From Bradyrhizobium guangxiense (GTDB taxonomy: Bacteria > Pseudomonadota > Alphaproteobacteria > Rhizobiales > Xanthobacteraceae): a stretch of 64,000 nt of DNA. The stretch is from positions 2,014,501 to 2,078,500 of the forward strand of contig NZ_CP022219.1 of NCBI RefSeq assembly GCF_004114915.1, in the 5' to 3' direction. Within the stretch, counting starts at the first letter, position 1. Every line of letters starts with the position of its first letter. The position numbers and the translations under genes were made by a program. A model generated the notes under the pieces. It searched no databases and was not told the DNA's origin. It saw nothing but the letters and a program-made list of their open reading frames with translations. Of the stretch, positions 1 through 7,635 are shown one piece after another.

Positions 1-136
1 CTCAATCGATGAGCGATTTGCGTCCTACTGTCGCGTGACACCTGCTGCCATCATCCGCTGATGCTCTATCGAACGCAGAGGGCGGAGCACGCGTGCAGAG
101 AGGGCCCAGCCGCGCCGCCCCTTCGACGCGAGGATC

Positions 137-162
137 ATTATTCCAATATTCTAGAAATATGG
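137..162. promoter_or_regulatory. Putative ArsR operator upstream of the regulator gene
   Basis: An AT-rich, partly palindromic 26-bp block centred on TTCTAGAAA lies 38 bp upstream of the arsR start, in otherwise GC-rich DNA. The same block recurs at 530-555 before the second gene of the operon, differing at only a few positions. A TTGACA hexamer (164-169) directly abuts it, so a bound repressor would cover the promoter. The sequence and its repetition are seen directly; ArsR binding is inferred. Confidence 0.6.
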
Positions 163-199
163 TTTGACATCCGGCGTGCGAAGGCGCATCTTGCAAGCC

Positions 200-517
200 A
201 TGAAGATCGACGACGCAGCTCAACGTCTGGAGGCCCTGGGTAACCGGACGCGGCTCCAAATCTACCGCGCCCTGGTCCGGGCAGGACATTCGGGCATGCC
301 CGTCGGTCGGCTGCAGGAGAAGCTGAAAATTCCGGCGTCCACGCTCTCGCATCACATCAAGACCCTGGTCGCTGTTGGGCTCGTCAGTCAGGTCAGGGAA
401 TCGACGACGTTGATCTGCCACGCGAACTTCGACGCGATGCGGGGCCTGGTCGACTTCCTGGCAGCGGAATGCTGCGCCGACGAAGCCGGCTGCAAGGGCG
501 CGCAAACGGCCGCGTGA
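200..517 (+). CDS. arsR: ArsR/SmtB-family repressor with a CC-x5-C thiol site
   Basis: A 105-residue winged-helix repressor of the ArsR family. The recognition region includes STLSHHIKTL (residues 47-56), typical of the family's DNA-reading helix. The C-terminus carries Cys91, Cys92 and Cys98. This CC-x5-C spacing equals the Cys95/96/102 As(III) site described for the Acidithiobacillus ferrooxidans ArsR, which differs from the alpha-3 CxC site of plasmid R773 ArsR. Arsenite or antimonite is therefore the likely inducer, releasing repression of the downstream oxidoreductase and transporters. I chose the ATG at 200 over an upstream in-frame start because the upstream one would lie over the operator and promoter. 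It is probably autoregulated through the site at 137-162. Confidence 0.88.
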   Translation: MKIDDAAQRLEALGNRTRLQIYRALVRAGHSGMPVGRLQEKLKIPASTLSHHIKTLVAVGLVSQVRESTTLICHANFDAMRGLVDFLAAECCADEAGCKGAQTAA

Positions 518-529
518 TCTATTTGCTCA

Positions 530-555
530 ATTATTCGATGGTTCTAGAAAGATGG
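530..555. promoter_or_regulatory. Second ArsR-type operator, before the oxidoreductase gene
   Basis: This block repeats the 137-162 site: ATTATTC, four to five variable bases, TTCTAGAAA, one variable base, ATGG. It occupies the short gap between arsR and the next gene and runs into the ribosome-binding site (GGAGAA, 555-560). A bound repressor here would block transcription through, or initiation at, this gap. Its position also argues that the ATG at 552, inside the repeat, is not the translation start of the next gene. Confidence 0.55.
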
Positions 556-566
556 GAGAAGTTGGA

Positions 567-1928
567 ATGAACAGCAAGACGGTCGCCATCATCGGAGCCG
601 GGCCGGTTGGCCTCGCTGCAGCTGCTCACGTGCTCGAACGCGGCATGTCTCCCATCGTGCTCGAAGCCGGGCCCGAAGCCGCCCATGCGGTGCGTCAATG
701 GCAGCATGTCCAGCTGTTCTCGCCGTGGGAGTACAATGTCGACAAGGCGGCGGCCAGGCTGCTCGCGCCGACGGGGTGGAATTCGCCGGAGCCTCACGCC
801 TATCCGACCGGCGGCGAGCTGATCGAGCGATATCTCGCCCCGCTCGCAACACGCACGCTGCTGCGCGAGATGATCCGGACCTCGAGCCGGGTCACGGCGA
901 TCAGCCGCGCCGGCTTCGACAAGGCGAAAACGAAGGGCAGAGAGCGGGCGCCGTTCGAAATCCGGTATCAGAACGGCAAGGGGCCCGAGGTGCTGCGCGC
1001 CGATGCCGTCATCGACATCTCAGGCACGTGGTTCTCTCCCAATCCGGCCGGCAGCAACGGTTTGCCTGCGATCGGCGAACGCGAGCAGGCCAAGCGCATC
1101 GCCTATGGCATGCCGGATGTGCGGGGCACTGAGCGTGCCAGATACGCCGGCAAGACCGTTGCCGTGCTCGGTGCCGGCCATTCTGCCTTGGGCACGCTCA
1201 TCGATGTCGTGCAGCTCGCGGGCGAGGCGCCAGGCACGCAGGCGATCTGGCTGTTGCGCGGCACCGATCCCGCAAAGGCGTTCGGTGGCGGCAGCAATGA
1301 CAAGCTGGCGGCGCGCGGCCAGCTGGGCTCCACCTTCGCCGCGCTCGTGGCCGCCGGCAAGATCAAGGTCGAGACCGGATTCGGTGTTACGCATCTCTCG
1401 GACTCCGAAGGCCGCCTCAGGATTTCGGCAGGCAGCTGTTGTGGCGCGCAGAGTGTGGTGGCGGGCGAACTGATCGTCTCGACCGGGTTCCGTCCCGATC
1501 TGTCATTCCTGTCCGAGCTGCGGCTGCGGCTCGATCCGGCGATCGAGGCCCCGGTCGCGCTCGCGCCGCTGATCGATCCCAACGAGCATAGCTGCGGCAC
1601 GGTCCGGCCTCACGGCGCGCGTGAGCTCGCGCATGACGAGCCGGGTTTCTATCTCGCCGGCATGAAGTCCTACGGTCGTGCGCCGACCTTCCTGATGATG
1701 ACCGGATACGAACAGGTCCGCTCGATCGCGGCCGACATCGCCGGCGACAAGAAGGCTGCTGCACGGGTCGAACTCGTGCTGCCGGAGACCGGCGTCTGCA
1801 CGCGCGCCGGTGTCGAGGCGGCGGGTGCGGGATGCTGCGGCGGTCCGGCAAAGGATGAATCCTTGCCCTCCCGCGCCGCCGATGAAACCGTCAAGACCGC
1901 AGGTCGTGCGGGGTGCGGCTGCTCATGA
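567..1928 (+). CDS. ArsO-like FAD/NAD(P)-dependent monooxygenase with Cys-rich tail
   Basis: A 453-residue flavoprotein. The N-terminus has the FAD-binding Rossmann motif GAGPVGLAAAA, and a second dinucleotide motif GAGHSALGT occurs mid-protein, the arrangement of class B flavin monooxygenases and Pyr_redox_3 proteins. The C-terminal 50 residues hold clustered cysteines (a CCGGP motif and a terminal CGC), which suggests thiolate binding of a soft metalloid. It follows arsR and precedes an MFS gene by a 4-bp ATGA overlap, so it is in the same operon. Flavin monooxygenases named ArsO are known from arsenic gene clusters, but their reaction is poorly defined; oxidation of As(III) or an organoarsenical is only inference. 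The start at 567 is preceded by GGAGAA at good spacing. Confidence 0.75.
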   Translation: MNSKTVAIIGAGPVGLAAAAHVLERGMSPIVLEAGPEAAHAVRQWQHVQLFSPWEYNVDKAAARLLAPTGWNSPEPHAYPTGGELIERYLAPLATRTLLREMIRTSSRVTAISRAGFDKAKTKGRERAPFEIRYQNGKGPEVLRADAVIDISGTWFSPNPAGSNGLPAIGEREQAKRIAYGMPDVRGTERARYAGKTVAVLGAGHSALGTLIDVVQLAGEAPGTQAIWLLRGTDPAKAFGGGSNDKLAARGQLGSTFAALVAAGKIKVETGFGVTHLSDSEGRLRISAGSCCGAQSVVAGELIVSTGFRPDLSFLSELRLRLDPAIEAPVALAPLIDPNEHSCGTVRPHGARELAHDEPGFYLAGMKSYGRAPTFLMMTGYEQVRSIAADIAGDKKAAARVELVLPETGVCTRAGVEAAGAGCCGGPAKDESLPSRAADETVKTAGRAGCGCS

Positions 1929-3112
1929 CGCAGGTCCCAGCGGGCCGGGTAGCAGGTCCGCTCGCAATTGTCTTTGCACTCGGAACCGCGCAGACCATTG
2001 CGTGGGCGTCGAGCTATTATCCCCCCGCCATTCTGGCGGCGCCGATTGCGCGCGATCTCGGTCTTGCGCCGACCTACGTGTTCGGCGCGCTCTCGGGAGC
2101 GCTCATCATTTCCGGCCTGCTCGGGCCGCGCGTGGGGCATGCCATCGATACGTTCGGAGGGCGCGGCCTGCTTGCCGTCTCGAACCTCGTCTTCGTGGCG
2201 GGCTTGCTCCTCCTGTCGGTAGCTCATGGCATTGCGGTGCTGATTGCAGCCTGGGTGTTGCTCGGGATCGGCATGGGCATGGGCCTCTATGAAGCAGCCT
2301 TCGCGACGCTTGCGCGCATCTATGGCAGCAACGCGCGACGTACCATCACCGGCATCACCTTGATCGCAGGTTTTGCCAGCACGCTCGGCTGGCCTCTCAC
2401 GACGTGGCTGGCCGCCGAATATGACTGGCGCGTCGCCTGCCAGGCATGGGCGGCGATCCATATCTGTCTGGCGCTGCCGCTCAATCTGTCGCTGCCGCGC
2501 GCCGTTCCATGGGACCAGCAGCCTCGGCCGGATCCGGGCGCGAGCCAGAGATCTGGCCGGCAAAGCGAGACGTTCGCGATGGTGCTGCTGGCTTACATGT
2601 TTGCGGCAGCGAGTTTTGTCAGCTCGGGTGTCTCGGCCATTCTACCGACCATGCTGGTGGCGTTCGGCGCGACGCCAGCGCAGGCCCTGCTCGCAGGTGC
2701 ACTGGTTGGGCCTGCACAGGTCGGTGCCCGCCTTTTGGAAGCAGGGTGGCTCGGCCGGTTTCATCCGCTGTTGTCGGCGCGGCTCGCCCTGCTGATGAAC
2801 CCGATCGGCGTGGTTGCTTTGGTCGCGGGCGGCCCCGTGCTCGCATCGACTTTCACGGTGCTGTATGGAGCAGGCAACGGCATCATCACCATTGCCCGCG
2901 GCACGCTTCCTTTGGCGCTGTTCGGGCCCGCGGGCTTCGGCAGACGCGTTGGCATGATCGCGCTGCCGTCGCGGGCTACGGGCGCGCTTGCGCCACTTGC
3001 ACTTGGGGTGATGGTGGAGCAGTTCGGCAGCAGCGCGCTATGGATCAGCGCGCTGGCCTCGATCTCCGCTTTCCTTGCGCTTTTATTGCTGCGTGCAGAC
3101 CAGACAAGATAG
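1925..3112 (+). CDS. MFS transporter, probable metalloid or arsenical efflux
   Basis: A 395-residue major facilitator protein with about 12 hydrophobic helices. The ATG at 1925 overlaps the stop of the monooxygenase gene (ATGA), indicating translational coupling; a GTG four codons earlier is the alternative. The helix-2/3 loop region reads GLLGPRVGHAIDTFGGRG, resembling the MFS motif A. Placement directly after arsR and an ArsO-like gene suggests export of the oxidised or trivalent metalloid, a role shown for the MFS protein ArsK in Agrobacterium. I cannot tell from sequence alone whether this is an ArsK or ArsJ relative or another drug:H+ antiporter. Confidence 0.75.
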   Translation: MTQVPAGRVAGPLAIVFALGTAQTIAWASSYYPPAILAAPIARDLGLAPTYVFGALSGALIISGLLGPRVGHAIDTFGGRGLLAVSNLVFVAGLLLLSVAHGIAVLIAAWVLLGIGMGMGLYEAAFATLARIYGSNARRTITGITLIAGFASTLGWPLTTWLAAEYDWRVACQAWAAIHICLALPLNLSLPRAVPWDQQPRPDPGASQRSGRQSETFAMVLLAYMFAAASFVSSGVSAILPTMLVAFGATPAQALLAGALVGPAQVGARLLEAGWLGRFHPLLSARLALLMNPIGVVALVAGGPVLASTFTVLYGAGNGIITIARGTLPLALFGPAGFGRRVGMIALPSRATGALAPLALGVMVEQFGSSALWISALASISAFLALLLLRADQTR

Positions 3113-3140
3113 GGACCGAGGGGAGGCGAGCATTCGGAGC

Positions 3141-4346
3141 TTGAGCGGGTGGCCGCTGGTTGCGGTGATGTGCGTCGGCCAGCTCGGCAATCTGCTGCCG
3201 CACGTGACGCTGTCCGCGAATTTGGCGCAGCATCTGATGCCGGCGTGGGGGCTGTCCGCAGCCGAAGGCGGGCTGATGGCGAGCGGCTATGCGTTCGGCT
3301 ACATGCTCGCCGTCCCCGTGCTGACGACGCTGACCGATCGCATTGACGCACGGATCGTGCTGCTGTGCGGCTCCGTGATCAGTGGTCTGGCGACCATAGC
3401 TTTCGGCATCTTTGCCCAAGGGTTCTGGTCGGGCACCATCATCTGGTCGCTCGCCGGATTGGGCTTTGCCGGCGCCTACATGCCGGGCCTGAAGGCGCTG
3501 ACGGACCGCTTGCCGGCCGGCGACGCCTCGCGCGCGGTGACGCTGTACACCTCCAGCTTCTCGGTCGGCGTCGGCCTGTCCTTCCTGGTCGCGCAAGTGC
3601 TTGCTGATCGCTGGGGATGGCGGACCGCCTTCGACGTCACCGGCGCCGGCCCCATCGCGATGGTGATCGCATGTCTTCTGATCGAGGGCCGCCGACCTGC
3701 TCCGAAGACGGGGCGGCTGTTGAACTTTTCACCCGTCTTCGCCAATCGCGAGGCGCTCGGCTACATCCTCGGCTACGGCGCGCATTGCTTCGAGCTCTAT
3801 GGCATTCGCACCTGGCTGGTCGGGTTCTGGACGTTTGTCGTGGCGCATCAAGATGCGCCGTCGTGGCTGAGCCCCGTCGTGCTGAGCTTCTGCTTCGCGG
3901 TGATCTCGATGCCCGCCAGCATCCTCGGCAACGAGGCCGCTCTCAAATTTGGACGGCATCGCGCCATCACGGTCGTGATGGTCGCATCGGCCTGCGTCGC
4001 GCTGGTGATTGGCCTCAACGCGACGGCTCCGGCATGGGTGCTCGCGCTGCTGCTGATGCTGTACGGTCTGACCGTGCCGGCGGATTCAGGTGCGCTGACC
4101 GCAGGCATGTCGGCTGCGGCCGTCTCCGAGCATCGCGGTGCGACGCTGGCCCTGCACTCTACGGTTGGCTTCGGCTTGTCGGCCGCCGGTGCGTGGGGAA
4201 CCGGCGTCGCGCTCGACATGGCCGGCGGCCCGCAGAGCGCGAGCGGCTGGCTGCTGGTGTTCACCGTGCTGGCGGCCGGAATCGCGCTGGGACCGCTGGC
4301 GCTGCTGTGGGCGCGGATGAAGTCGCGAGACGGCTTCGGGTCTTGA
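3141..4346 (+). CDS. MFS transporter, second transporter of the ars-type operon
   Basis: An MFS protein of about 401 residues and 12 helices, starting just before the first membrane segment (WPLVAVMCVGQLGNLLP). No ATG lies in a suitable place. Candidate starts are TTG 3141, ATT 3132 (better spaced after the GGAGG at 3122) and a TTG at 3075 inside the previous gene, so the N-terminus is uncertain. It follows the first MFS gene by under 30 bp on the same strand, so co-transcription is likely. Sequence features do not reveal the substrate; it may handle a different arsenical or be unrelated to metalloids. It ends convergently with the IclR-family gene on the other strand. Confidence 0.7.
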   Translation: MSGWPLVAVMCVGQLGNLLPHVTLSANLAQHLMPAWGLSAAEGGLMASGYAFGYMLAVPVLTTLTDRIDARIVLLCGSVISGLATIAFGIFAQGFWSGTIIWSLAGLGFAGAYMPGLKALTDRLPAGDASRAVTLYTSSFSVGVGLSFLVAQVLADRWGWRTAFDVTGAGPIAMVIACLLIEGRRPAPKTGRLLNFSPVFANREALGYILGYGAHCFELYGIRTWLVGFWTFVVAHQDAPSWLSPVVLSFCFAVISMPASILGNEAALKFGRHRAITVVMVASACVALVIGLNATAPAWVLALLLMLYGLTVPADSGALTAGMSAAAVSEHRGATLALHSTVGFGLSAAGAWGTGVALDMAGGPQSASGWLLVFTVLAAGIALGPLALLWARMKSRDGFGS

Positions 4347-4371
4347 ACGCGGGGGTATCGATCAGGCTGGA

Positions 4372-5163
4372 TTAGACATTCCCTGGCGCATCGCTTGCGT
4401 CATCTCCGAGGATCGTCTCCGAGAGCAGTGCGGCGGCCTTCTGCAGTGGAGCGATGAACCGATCCAGCTCGGTGAAGCTCACGCGCGCCACGGGAACGGA
4501 CACACCCAGGCACGCGATCAGCTCGCGATCCGGGGAGAGGATGGGAACGGCGCAGCCGACGACGCCGCGCACATACTCCTCGTTGGTCTTGGCCCAGCCG
4601 CGCTTGCGGGTCTCGTTAAGCACCTGCATCAGGCGCTCGACATCGACGATCGTCGTGTCGGTATATTGCGTCAGGGCGAGAGCGCGGCACAGTTTTTCGC
4701 GCGCCCGCACGGGCAGGCGGCTCATGTAGATCTTGCCGGTCGACGTGCAATGGAGCGGGGCCGCTTCGCCGGGATTGAACTGGAGACCTTGCGGTTGTGA
4801 CACGCGGACACTGTCGACATACGCAACGACATTGTCCCGCACCACCCCGATCTCGCATTGCTCGCCGATTTCGGCGGCGACGGCGCGGAGCACCGCGTGC
4901 CGGCGCGCGGTGCGGAAAGCTGCGCCGATGACCTTGGCCGACAGCGTGACCAGTTGATTGCCGACCACGTAGCGCTTCGTTCCCACGGCTTTCTGAAGCA
5001 GTCCGCGCTGCTCCAGATTCCCGATGAGCCGGTGCGCCGTCGGCAGCGGCAGGGACAGTGCAGCGGCGATGTCCGCGACCGAGGCTGCCCTGGTCTGGCT
5101 GGCAACATAGCCAATGACCGCGAAGGCGCGGTCCAGCGGCCCGTCGGCGCTCAGCTGCTGCAT
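4372..5163 (-). CDS. IclR-family transcriptional regulator
   Basis: A 263-residue protein with an N-terminal winged helix (residues ~8-70; SVADIAAALSLPLPTAHRLI is the HTH) and a C-terminal IclR effector domain (~85-250) with the typical LHCTSTGKIYMS and CAVPILSPDRE segments. IclR proteins sense small organic acids or amino-acid-derived metabolites and commonly regulate a divergent catabolic operon. Here the divergent partner is the PLP enzyme and amino-acid ABC importer at 5336-9923, so control of those genes is the natural inference. The two genes share a 172-bp AT-rich intergenic region. Confidence 0.9.
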   Translation of the reverse strand: MQQLSADGPLDRAFAVIGYVASQTRAASVADIAAALSLPLPTAHRLIGNLEQRGLLQKAVGTKRYVVGNQLVTLSAKVIGAAFRTARRHAVLRAVAAEIGEQCEIGVVRDNVVAYVDSVRVSQPQGLQFNPGEAAPLHCTSTGKIYMSRLPVRAREKLCRALALTQYTDTTIVDVERLMQVLNETRKRGWAKTNEEYVRGVVGCAVPILSPDRELIACLGVSVPVARVSFTELDRFIAPLQKAAALLSETILGDDASDAPGNV

Positions 5164-5335
5164 TTCGCGGTCTCCATCCGGATATCCAGTAAATTATCAT
5201 TTTTCGGAATAAAAACTACTGAAATATGAAAGTTTCTATAGGCGAGTTCGCGCCTTGCCCATATCGTTGGCGTTGCGAGGCGGTGAACAGGATTTGTGCA
5301 GTACGCGCCGCCGCGGACGCGCTCAGGAGATCGGG
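5164..5335. promoter_or_regulatory. Divergent promoter region between the IclR gene and the PLP-enzyme gene
   Basis: The stretch at about 5185-5245 is markedly AT-rich and contains an imperfect inverted repeat (TTTTTCGGAATAAAAA) and GAAAT/GTTTC elements, the kind of site IclR proteins bind. No clear -35/-10 pair stands out. That it is a shared control region follows from the divergent arrangement; the exact operator is not resolved. Confidence 0.4.
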
Positions 5336-6496
5336 ATGTCAGGCCATTACGACGTCGAAGCCGTGCGGAAGGAGTTTCCAGCTGCCGAGCGGATCACCTA
5401 TCTCGACTCCGGTTTCCAGACGCCGCTCGCGCGCCCGGTCAAGGCGGCGATCGATCGTTTCCTCAGCGAAGGTCTCGAGACCGCCGGCCCGAAGAGCGTC
5501 TGGCTCGATCGCGTCGAGCAGACCCGCGGCAGGCTGGCGCGGCTCCTGGGCGCATCGGCGGGCGAGATCGCCTTCACCAAGAACACCTCGGAAAGCATGA
5601 ACATCGCCGCGAACGCGCTGCCGCTGCGCGCCGGCGACAAGGTCGTGATGATCCACGGCGATCACCCGAACAACGCCTACGCGTTCCTCAATCTGCGGCG
5701 CAAGGGCGTCACCGTCGAATTCGTGCCGATGACGGAGATCGTCAATGCCGGCAGTCTTCGTCCCTACATCGATGCGAGCACGCGGGCGATCTCGATGTCG
5801 CAGGTGACGTTCCATGCCGGTCACCGTTTCGACGTCGAAAGCATCGGCGCCCTCTGCGCGGAGAAGGGGCTCTATTTCATCGTCGATGTGATGCAGGCGA
5901 TCGGCGTCGTGCCGATCGATGCCAAGGCGATGCGCGCGACCTTCATCGGTTCGGGCAGTCACAAGGGTCTGCTCGTGCCGCAAGGGCTGGGTCTCCTGTA
6001 TTGGGACAAGTCCAGGACCGAGCTCGAGCCGGCTTATCTCGCGGCCGCGAGCCTTGCGGACGTCCCGGCCGATCTTATCGCTCGAGCTGACAAGCTCGAT
6101 CTTGCCCCGAGCGCGCGCCGCTTCGAGCTCGGCAATTTCAATCTTCCGGCGATCCATGCGCTCGGTGCCTCGCTCGACATGATCGAAGCGCTGGGCGTGG
6201 AGAACATCCAGAACCACTGCTTCGATCTCGGGGACCATCTCATCGCCCGGCTCGACGCGCTGGGCGTTCGTCTGGTCGGCCCTCGCGGGCGGCAGCATCG
6301 CGCCCCGCACATCTACGTCATCGCACTGCCCGCCGCCGAATGGCTCGGCCATTTCGAGCAGAACGGGGTTCGCGTGTCGCCGGAACGGGACGGCATTCGC
6401 GTGTCGTTCGGGATGTTCAACACGATCGCCGACGTCGACCGCCTGATCGAGATCATCCAGCGGCGCGGCGTGAAGCCATCATCGAGGGCCGCCTAA
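5336..6496 (+). CDS. Class V aminotransferase / cysteine-desulfurase-like PLP enzyme
   Basis: A 386-residue fold-type I PLP enzyme. Family landmarks include TKNTSESMN (~81-89, phosphate binding), VDVMQAIG (~183-190, the Asp that contacts the PLP ring nitrogen) and GSGSHKG with the Schiff-base lysine near residue 210. The family spans cysteine desulfurases, selenocysteine lyases, kynureninase-like enzymes and isopenicillin-N-epimerase-like proteins. No SufU/IscU partner lies nearby, and the gene precedes an amino-acid importer, so a catabolic lyase, racemase or aminotransferase acting on the imported substrate is more likely than a role in Fe-S assembly. The start is set by AGGAG at 5325-5329 before ATG 5336. 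Confidence 0.82.
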   Translation: MSGHYDVEAVRKEFPAAERITYLDSGFQTPLARPVKAAIDRFLSEGLETAGPKSVWLDRVEQTRGRLARLLGASAGEIAFTKNTSESMNIAANALPLRAGDKVVMIHGDHPNNAYAFLNLRRKGVTVEFVPMTEIVNAGSLRPYIDASTRAISMSQVTFHAGHRFDVESIGALCAEKGLYFIVDVMQAIGVVPIDAKAMRATFIGSGSHKGLLVPQGLGLLYWDKSRTELEPAYLAAASLADVPADLIARADKLDLAPSARRFELGNFNLPAIHALGASLDMIEALGVENIQNHCFDLGDHLIARLDALGVRLVGPRGRQHRAPHIYVIALPAAEWLGHFEQNGVRVSPERDGIRVSFGMFNTIADVDRLIEIIQRRGVKPSSRAA

Positions 6497-6570
6497 AGCA
6501 TGATCCGGAAAAGTGCGAAGCGGTTTTCCGGAAGGATCATGCGTAAAACAACAACCTGAAGCGCGATGAC
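6495..6570. repeat. Intergenic palindromic repeat, copy 1 (REP-like)
   Basis: A long imperfect inverted repeat: GCATGATCCGGAAAA on the left arm and TTTTCCGGAAGGATCATGC on the right, followed by a conserved tail (ACAACAACCTGAAGCGCGATGAC). A near-identical copy lies at 9921-10000. It starts at the stop codon of the PLP-enzyme gene. Such elements are scattered through Bradyrhizobium intergenic regions. Transcribed, it would fold into a strong hairpin that could separate expression of the PLP enzyme from the binding-protein gene. Confidence 0.85.
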
Positions 6571-6620
6571 GATTCATCGCAATCTCAGCGCGCTTTAGGC
6601 TGTCCATCAAGGAGACGTAC

Positions 6621-7523
6621 ATGACCAATTTTGCGCGTGTCTTGAGCATTCTGTCCGGCCTCGCGGTCGTCGGCATCGTCGGTGGACCCGCGGCTGCCGC
6701 CGACAGTCCCACGCTCGCCAGGATCAAATCCAATGGCGCCATCACCATCGGCCACCGCGAGGCCTCGATACCGTTCTCCTATCTCGGTCCCGACCGGAAG
6801 CCGATCGGCTTTTCGCTCGATCTCTGTGCGGCCATCGTCGAGCGCATCAAGGCGGAGACCGGCCTGCCCAATCTCAAGGTCAATTACGTTCCGGTGAACT
6901 CGTCCAACCGCATCCCGCTGATCCAGAGCGGCACCGTCGATATCGAGTGCGGCGGCACCGCGAATGACAAGAAGAGACAGGAGCAGGTCTCGTTTTCCGT
7001 CGCCACCTTCGTCAGCCAGCCGCGCTGGCTGGTCAAGGCGGATAGCGGCCTGAAGACGGCCGGCGATCTCAAGGGCAAGACCATCGTCGTCACCCAGGGC
7101 TCCAATGCCGTCGGCTTCGCGCAGGGTGTGAATGCGAAGGAGCAGCTCGGCTTCAACATCGTGCAGGCCAAGGATCATGCCGAATCCTTCCTGATGCTGA
7201 ACACCGGCCGCGCGGCTGCCTTCATGGAAGACGATATTCTCCTCGCGGGCCTCAAGGCCGCGGCTCCGAAGCCGGATGCGCTGATATTTCTCCCCGAGGG
7301 CTACGCCAAGATCTATTATGGCCTGATGTTCACGAAGGGCGATACCGGCTTCAAGGCGCTGGTCGACGACGTCCTGTCGAAGCAGATGGCGTCGGGCCAG
7401 TTCGAGAAGACCTACGCCAAATGGTTCACGAGGCCAATTCCGCCCAAGAATGAGAACCTGGCATTCCCGCTGACGGTCGAGCTCACGGAACGGATCGCAC
7501 ACCCCAGCGACGCGGTCGATTAG
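6621..7523 (+). CDS. Polar amino-acid ABC transporter, periplasmic binding protein
   Basis: A 300-residue SBP_bac_3 family protein. A signal peptide ends around GGPAAAA (~residue 27). The mature part has the family blocks KSNGAITIGHREASIPFSY, IGFSLDLCAAIVERIK and GTVDIECGGTAND. The length and order match glutamate/aspartate-type (GltI/BztA-like) binding proteins. It is followed by two permease genes and an ATPase gene, completing the importer. The ligand is presumably an acidic or neutral amino acid, or an amino-acid-like compound used by the PLP enzyme upstream; sequence does not fix it. Confidence 0.92.
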   Translation: MTNFARVLSILSGLAVVGIVGGPAAAADSPTLARIKSNGAITIGHREASIPFSYLGPDRKPIGFSLDLCAAIVERIKAETGLPNLKVNYVPVNSSNRIPLIQSGTVDIECGGTANDKKRQEQVSFSVATFVSQPRWLVKADSGLKTAGDLKGKTIVVTQGSNAVGFAQGVNAKEQLGFNIVQAKDHAESFLMLNTGRAAAFMEDDILLAGLKAAAPKPDALIFLPEGYAKIYYGLMFTKGDTGFKALVDDVLSKQMASGQFEKTYAKWFTRPIPPKNENLAFPLTVELTERIAHPSDAVD

Positions 7524-7592
7524 AGCGTTTTCGAGCGAAGTGGATTCCGGTTCGCGTCAAGAAAACGCGTCAAAACGAGAATCCACTTCGCG
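7521..7592. repeat. Intergenic palindromic element between binding-protein and permease genes
   Basis: A 13-bp perfect inverted repeat, GCGAAGTGGATTC at 7535-7547 and GAATCCACTTCGC at 7579-7591, encloses a GC-rich loop. It starts at the stop codon of the binding-protein gene (TAGAGCG...). The sequence differs from the REP-like element at 6495 and 9921, so it belongs to a second repeat family. The hairpin could stabilise upstream mRNA so that binding protein is made in excess over permease, as in other ABC operons; that role is inferred. Confidence 0.8.
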
Positions 7593-7635
7593 CCAAGGCG
7601 AAGACTGTCCCGCAAACCGAGCCCTAAGGTTCGCC

